Assembly (NCBI GenBank): GCA_002499545.1
Contig: DAME01000011.1
Coordinates: 1 to 20,179, forward strand
Origin: Euryarchaeota archaeon UBA88
GTDB taxonomy: Archaea; Thermoplasmatota; Poseidoniia; Poseidoniales; Poseidoniaceae
Length of the DNA: 20,179 nucleotides
Reading direction: 5' to 3'
The position numbers were made by a program, and so were the translations under genes. This document shows, in pieces, positions 17,044 to 20,179 of the stretch (the first letter of the stretch is position 1; each line of letters opens with the position of its first letter). Below the pieces are notes generated by a model. That model made no database searches, was not told where the DNA came from, and worked only from the letters and a program-made list of their open reading frames with translations.

Positions 17044-17067
17044 AACACCGTATCAGGGAGTATTAGT

Positions 17068-17691
17068 ATGTCATTAATTGGTAATTTCCTCGATTTGCTC
17101 GGCCTTGGAGACATCACTGGTGTCGACATATTATTCGCTGCAATGGCGATCATTGGAACTTTTTTGTTCCTCATCTATTTCATCCTCGTGTTGGTAGGCG
17201 GGGTCGCAGATGGCGCGCTTGAATTCGCAGGATTCGATACCGATTTTGATATGGGTGCGGAAGGAATCTTTCACATGCTCACTCTCCAGGGTATTTTGAG
17301 CTTCATCATGATGTTCGGCATATTTGGACTTGCAGTGTCGCAAAACGGTGGAACAGCCGTCATAGCGATACTTGTCGCAACGACTTCTGGAATTTTTTCG
17401 ATGTGGATTATCGGCAAAGTATTCCAACTAATGAAAAGTTTAGAAGTCGACGGTACTGTCAAGCACTCCTTGGCAATTGGAGCGCAGGGCAAGGTCTACA
17501 TGGAGATTCGACCAGGTGAAACTGGCCAAGTTCAAGTTGAATTCCAGAACGCCATGCGCACGTGCGATGCTGTGCTTGAAGATGAAGCGGCCTACCTTAA
17601 ATCTGGTAAATTCGTTGAAGTCATCAATGCAATCGGGGAGACATTGGTTGTCAAGAAACTCTCAGTCACCAAAGCCATCGAGGAAGAATGA
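17068..17691 (+). CDS. NfeD-like membrane protein with C-terminal OB-fold
   Basis: NfeD-family proteins are the usual genomic partners of flotillins and other band-7 proteins, and help organise membrane microdomains. The 207-residue product has three or four hydrophobic segments (about 20-45, 73-92 and 95-116). A C-terminal soluble domain (136-198) reads as the NfeD OB-fold: IGAQGKVYMEIRPGETGQVQV, then VEVINAIGETLVVKKL. There is no N-terminal serine-protease (ClpP-like) domain, so it is the short NfeD1b/YuaF-like form. AGGGAG at 17055-17060 sits seven bases before the ATG. It lies 24 bases after the small membrane gene and 63 before flotillin; its stop codon overlaps the left arm of a strong inverted repeat. 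Confidence 0.87.
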   Translation: MSLIGNFLDLLGLGDITGVDILFAAMAIIGTFLFLIYFILVLVGGVADGALEFAGFDTDFDMGAEGIFHMLTLQGILSFIMMFGIFGLAVSQNGGTAVIAILVATTSGIFSMWIIGKVFQLMKSLEVDGTVKHSLAIGAQGKVYMEIRPGETGQVQVEFQNAMRTCDAVLEDEAAYLKSGKFVEVINAIGETLVVKKLSVTKAIEEE

Positions 17692-17713
17692 GCGTTCAAC
17701 TCACTGAACGCTC
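17690..17713 (+). promoter_or_regulatory. Perfect 9-bp inverted repeat between nfeD-like gene and flotillin
   Basis: GAGCGTTCA (17690-17698) and TGAACGCTC (17705-17713) are exact reverse complements around the six-base loop ACTCAC. The left arm overlaps the stop codon of the NfeD-like gene. No T-run follows, so it does not look like a bacterial-type terminator; an mRNA processing or stabilising hairpin, or a protein-binding dyad, are options. A TATA-like TCATAAAG (17728-17735) lies just downstream, about 25 bases before the flotillin ATG. Confidence 0.6.
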
Positions 17714-17754
17714 GTCGGGTCAAAACTCATAAAGGACACCACGCATGATGTGTC

Positions 17755-19155
17755 ATGGCAGATACTGGCAGTTCACTTATCTTGATTGGAATATTTTTGT
17801 TTGTTTTTGCAATCATCGTAACCATTTACGTTGCAACAAGCAGATACAAACTTGCTCCATCTGACAAAATCTTGGTCGTATATGGTAATGTCAAAGACGC
17901 CGGTGCAGCGGCGTGTTACCACGGTGGTGGTAAGATTGTTTGGCCGTTGATTCAGCACTATGCTTACCTCGACCTTAAGCCAATGACCATCCGTATCGAC
18001 TTGCAACACGCTCTCTCACAACAAAACATTCGTATCAACGTCCCATCGACTTTCACCATCGGTATCTCAACCGCTCCTTCAATCATGCAGAATGCAGCAG
18101 AGCGTCTTCTTGGCCTCTCACAGCCACAGATTGAAGACATGGCGAGCGAGATTATTTTCGGTCAACTGCGATTGACGGTTGCAACCCTCACGATTGAACA
18201 AATCAATCAAGACCGTGAAGCGTTCTTGAGCATGGTGTCAAGCAACGTTGACTCAGAATTGCACAAGATTGGCCTCTACCTCATCAACGTCAACATCACC
18301 GATATCACCGATGAAGCAGAATACATCATCTCCATTGGTGCAAAGGCTGCCGCAGTCGCTATTGCAGGTGCAAACAAGGACCGTGCTGAAGCTGCACGTG
18401 CAGGAGCAGTCGGCGTCGCAATCGCAGACAAAGACCGTGAAATCCAAGTCCGTGATAACCAAGCGGAATCAAAGATGGGACAAGCAGCCGCCGAAGCAAA
18501 AGAACGTGTCAGTGTCCAACAGCAAGAGCGAATGGCCATTGAAGGTGTCAACATCTCTCGAGCTGATATCGCCATATCAAACGCTCAACTTGCTGAAAAA
18601 GAAGCAGAAGCACGACAACGCTCTGAAGTTGCAGTTCGACGTGCCCAGGAAGAGATTGAAAAAGCACAGTATACGCTTGAAAGCGAGCGTCTACGTGCTG
18701 CTGACATCGCTCGGGAAATCGTCGCCAAAGAGCAGATCGAGATTTCTGCTGAAGCAGAAGCAGAACGCCAACGCCGTATTGCTCAAGGTCAAGCCGATGC
18801 AATTCTGGCCCGCTACCGAGCCGAAGCAGAAGGGCAACAAGCCGTTCTTGAAGCAAAGGCCGCTGGTTACAAATCACTGGTCGGTAGTGCTGGGGGAGAC
18901 CCGAAGGCTGCTGCAACGCTTCTCATGGTTGAGAAGGTGGAAGAACTCGTTGCTCGCCAGACCGAAGCAATCTCGAACCTCAAGATTGACAAGATCACCG
19001 TATGGGATTCTGGAAACGGAAATTCCGACAGTGGTGGCTCGACCTCGAACTTCATCTCATCGTTGATGCAGAGCCTACCTCCAGTGCACGATGTTGCAAA
19101 GATGGCAGGCATTGAACTGCCTGAATACCTTGGCGCAATGAAGGACGAAGACTGA
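17755..19155 (+). CDS. Flotillin family protein (SPFH/band-7)
   Basis: Flotillins oligomerise on the inner face of the membrane and mark ordered membrane domains. The 466-residue product has one N-terminal membrane segment (8-28), then an SPFH domain (about 30-200; for example KILVVYGNVKDAGAAACYHGGG near the start, HKIGLYLINVNITDITD at 170-186). A long Ala/Glu-rich coiled coil follows (about 195-370, with EAEARQR and EAEAERQRR repeats). A Gly/Ser linker (418-431) leads to a C-terminal tail ending LPEYLGAMKDED. Length and order match the YuaG/YqiK group of long flotillins, not the shorter FloA. Two nearby upstream ATGs (17745, 17748) are out of frame. No close ribosome site is present, and TCATAAAG about 25 bases upstream would give a leaderless mRNA of its own besides read-through from the NfeD-like gene. 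Confidence 0.93.
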   Translation: MADTGSSLILIGIFLFVFAIIVTIYVATSRYKLAPSDKILVVYGNVKDAGAAACYHGGGKIVWPLIQHYAYLDLKPMTIRIDLQHALSQQNIRINVPSTFTIGISTAPSIMQNAAERLLGLSQPQIEDMASEIIFGQLRLTVATLTIEQINQDREAFLSMVSSNVDSELHKIGLYLINVNITDITDEAEYIISIGAKAAAVAIAGANKDRAEAARAGAVGVAIADKDREIQVRDNQAESKMGQAAAEAKERVSVQQQERMAIEGVNISRADIAISNAQLAEKEAEARQRSEVAVRRAQEEIEKAQYTLESERLRAADIAREIVAKEQIEISAEAEAERQRRIAQGQADAILARYRAEAEGQQAVLEAKAAGYKSLVGSAGGDPKAAATLLMVEKVEELVARQTEAISNLKIDKITVWDSGNGNSDSGGSTSNFISSLMQSLPPVHDVAKMAGIELPEYLGAMKDED

Positions 19156-19182
19156 TTCGGACTCGATGCAAAGGTTGCTAAA

Positions 19183-19197
19183 CACGCTTCAAGCGTG
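19183..19197 (+). promoter_or_regulatory. Short palindrome between flotillin and fhs
   Basis: CACGCTT and AAGCGTG are reverse complements around a single C, in the 89-base gap between flotillin and fhs. It could be a protein-binding dyad or a short hairpin (five pairs with a TTCAA loop). No T-run follows. TTTCAAAG at 19213-19220, about 28 bases before the fhs ATG, is a TATA candidate. Confidence 0.35.
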
Positions 19198-19244
19198 AAT
19201 CTGTAGCCGAGGGTTTCAAAGACTCTTCCGACCGCATACGCTTC

Positions 19245-20179
19245 ATGGCAAGTGATTTGGATATTGCACGCTCTGCAACCCTTGAACCGATTGAAACAAT
19301 CGCATGGAAACTGGGCATCTCATCCCACGAACTTGTTCCGATGGGACGAGGAATGGCAAAAATCACTTGGGAAGCGCTCAGTCAACGGTTCTCAAGACCA
19401 CAAGGTAGCCTCGTATTGGTTACCTCGGTTAATCCAACACCGTTTGGAGAAGGAAAGACGGTTACAACCATTGGACTAACACAAGCTTTGTGTGCCATTG
19501 GTCAATCAGCAACTTGTGTAATCCGAGAGCCTTCAATGGGGCCCGTATTTGGTATCAAAGGCGGTGCAGCAGGTGGTGGACATTCACAAGTCCTCCCGAT
19601 GGAAGACATCAATCTTCACTTCACTGGCGACCTTCACGCTGTCACCTCTGCGCACAACCTGCTTTCCGCCCTGATCGACAACCACATCAAACAAGGCAAT
19701 GCAACAAAGATGGATTCAACTCGCATCTTCTGGCCACGTGTCATCGATATGAATGACCGCTCATTGAGAGAGATTGTTGTGGGATTGGGCGGCCCTGCAA
19801 ACGGCCACACACGCCAAGATAGGTTCGATATTACCGCTGCCAGTGAAGTCATGGCCATTCTCGTTCTGGCTTCGGATTATGCAGACTTGCGCAAAAGAAT
19901 TGGCAACATCGTTGTTGCTCAATCCGTGGATGGACATCCAGTGAAAGCCGAAGATATTGGCGCTGCAGGTGCGATGACACTCCTGCTTCGGAATGCCTTT
20001 TTACCAAATATGGTCCAAACACTGGAAGGGAATCCTGCCTTCATTCACGGTGGACCTTTCGCTAACATCGCCCACGGAAATTCAAGCATTATTGCGGACC
20101 GTTTAGCGCTTGGAGCCGCAGATATCGTCGTCACTGAGGCTGGTTTTGGTTCCGACATGGGTGCTGAAAAATTCATGCA
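19245..20179 (+). CDS. fhs: Formate-tetrahydrofolate ligase, N-terminal part (runs off right edge)
   Basis: The enzyme joins formate to tetrahydrofolate with ATP to give 10-formyl-THF for one-carbon metabolism and purine synthesis. The window holds 311 codons of about 550-560. The product begins MASDLDIARSATLEPI, the usual family start, then the P-loop region NPTPFGEGKTVTT (63-75). Further family blocks are REPSMGPVFGIKGGAAGGG, DINLHFTGDLHA, and EAGFGSDMGAEKF at the truncated end. The frame upstream is closed by TAA at 19179 with no other start codon between, so ATG 19245 is secure. No Shine-Dalgarno is near; a TATA-like TTTCAAAG about 28 bases upstream suggests a leaderless mRNA. This family is mainly bacterial; its presence in an archaeon points to a folate-based one-carbon pathway. 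Confidence 0.96.
   Translation, partial: MASDLDIARSATLEPIETIAWKLGISSHELVPMGRGMAKITWEALSQRFSRPQGSLVLVTSVNPTPFGEGKTVTTIGLTQALCAIGQSATCVIREPSMGPVFGIKGGAAGGGHSQVLPMEDINLHFTGDLHAVTSAHNLLSALIDNHIKQGNATKMDSTRIFWPRVIDMNDRSLREIVVGLGGPANGHTRQDRFDITAASEVMAILVLASDYADLRKRIGNIVVAQSVDGHPVKAEDIGAAGAMTLLLRNAFLPNMVQTLEGNPAFIHGGPFANIAHGNSSIIADRLALGAADIVVTEAGFGSDMGAEKFM

Noticed and set aside
18248..19066. Long 272-codon frame overlapping flotillin in another frame
   Set aside because: It is a low-complexity Lys/Gln/Ser-rich translation produced by the Ala/Glu-rich coiled-coil codons of flotillin read out of frame.
1..20179. CRISPR array, insertion sequence, integrase or prophage
   Set aside because: I saw no short regularly spaced identical repeats, no transposase or integrase motifs and no terminal inverted repeats anywhere in the window.

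Overview
The window looks like a stretch of a mesophilic, free-living archaeal genome. Archaeal identity rests on three things: a replication factor C small subunit, an archaeal-type GatD (Glu-tRNA(Gln) amidotransferase), and an elongator tRNA-Met interrupted at 37/38 by an intron with a textbook bulge-helix-bulge splice motif. The mix with bacterial-looking metabolism (formate-THF ligase, biotin-dependent carboxyltransferase, flotillin/NfeD), very large secreted repeat proteins and tight gene packing suggests a marine planktonic euryarchaeon of the Thermoplasmatota/Poseidoniales (Marine Group II) kind. That placement is an inference from gene content, not a phylogenetic result.

Layout. (1) 1-6809, minus strand: one uninterrupted reading frame of 2,269 codons that runs off the left edge. 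It encodes a giant secreted protein of seven DNRLRE-type adhesion/carbohydrate-binding-like modules alternating with six FN3-like modules (unit about 330 residues), followed by an Ig-like domain. Because it has no stop codon inside the window, a caller that needs both ends will miss it. (2) 6979-9159: rfcS on plus, a possible 58-residue gene, and a convergent membrane protein of unknown function. (3) 9259-12428, plus strand: tRNA-Met with intron, gatD and a carboxyltransferase (PccB-like), closely spaced. (4) 12430-16307, minus strand: a divergent shikimate dehydrogenase with an internal insertion, followed by a membrane-anchored surface protein with an alpha/beta-hydrolase-like domain whose nucleophile serine is replaced by glycine, plus cadherin/Ig-like repeats. 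(5) 16402-19155, plus strand: a four-gene membrane cluster of two small unknown membrane proteins, an NfeD-like OB-fold protein and a flotillin. (6) 19245 to the right edge: the first 311 codons of formate-tetrahydrofolate ligase.

The genes do not form one pathway. rfcS, tRNA-Met and gatD are information-processing genes; the carboxyltransferase, aroE and fhs are central metabolism; the giant protein and the hydrolase-like protein are cell-surface; the flotillin cluster is membrane-domain organisation. The most unusual elements are the giant DNRLRE/FN3 protein, the apparently serine-less surface hydrolase domain, and the flotillin cluster with two unrecognised small membrane proteins. Several plus-strand genes (16402, 17755, 19245) lack a near Shine-Dalgarno sequence but have an AT-rich TATA-like element about 25-30 bases before the ATG, consistent with leaderless transcripts.
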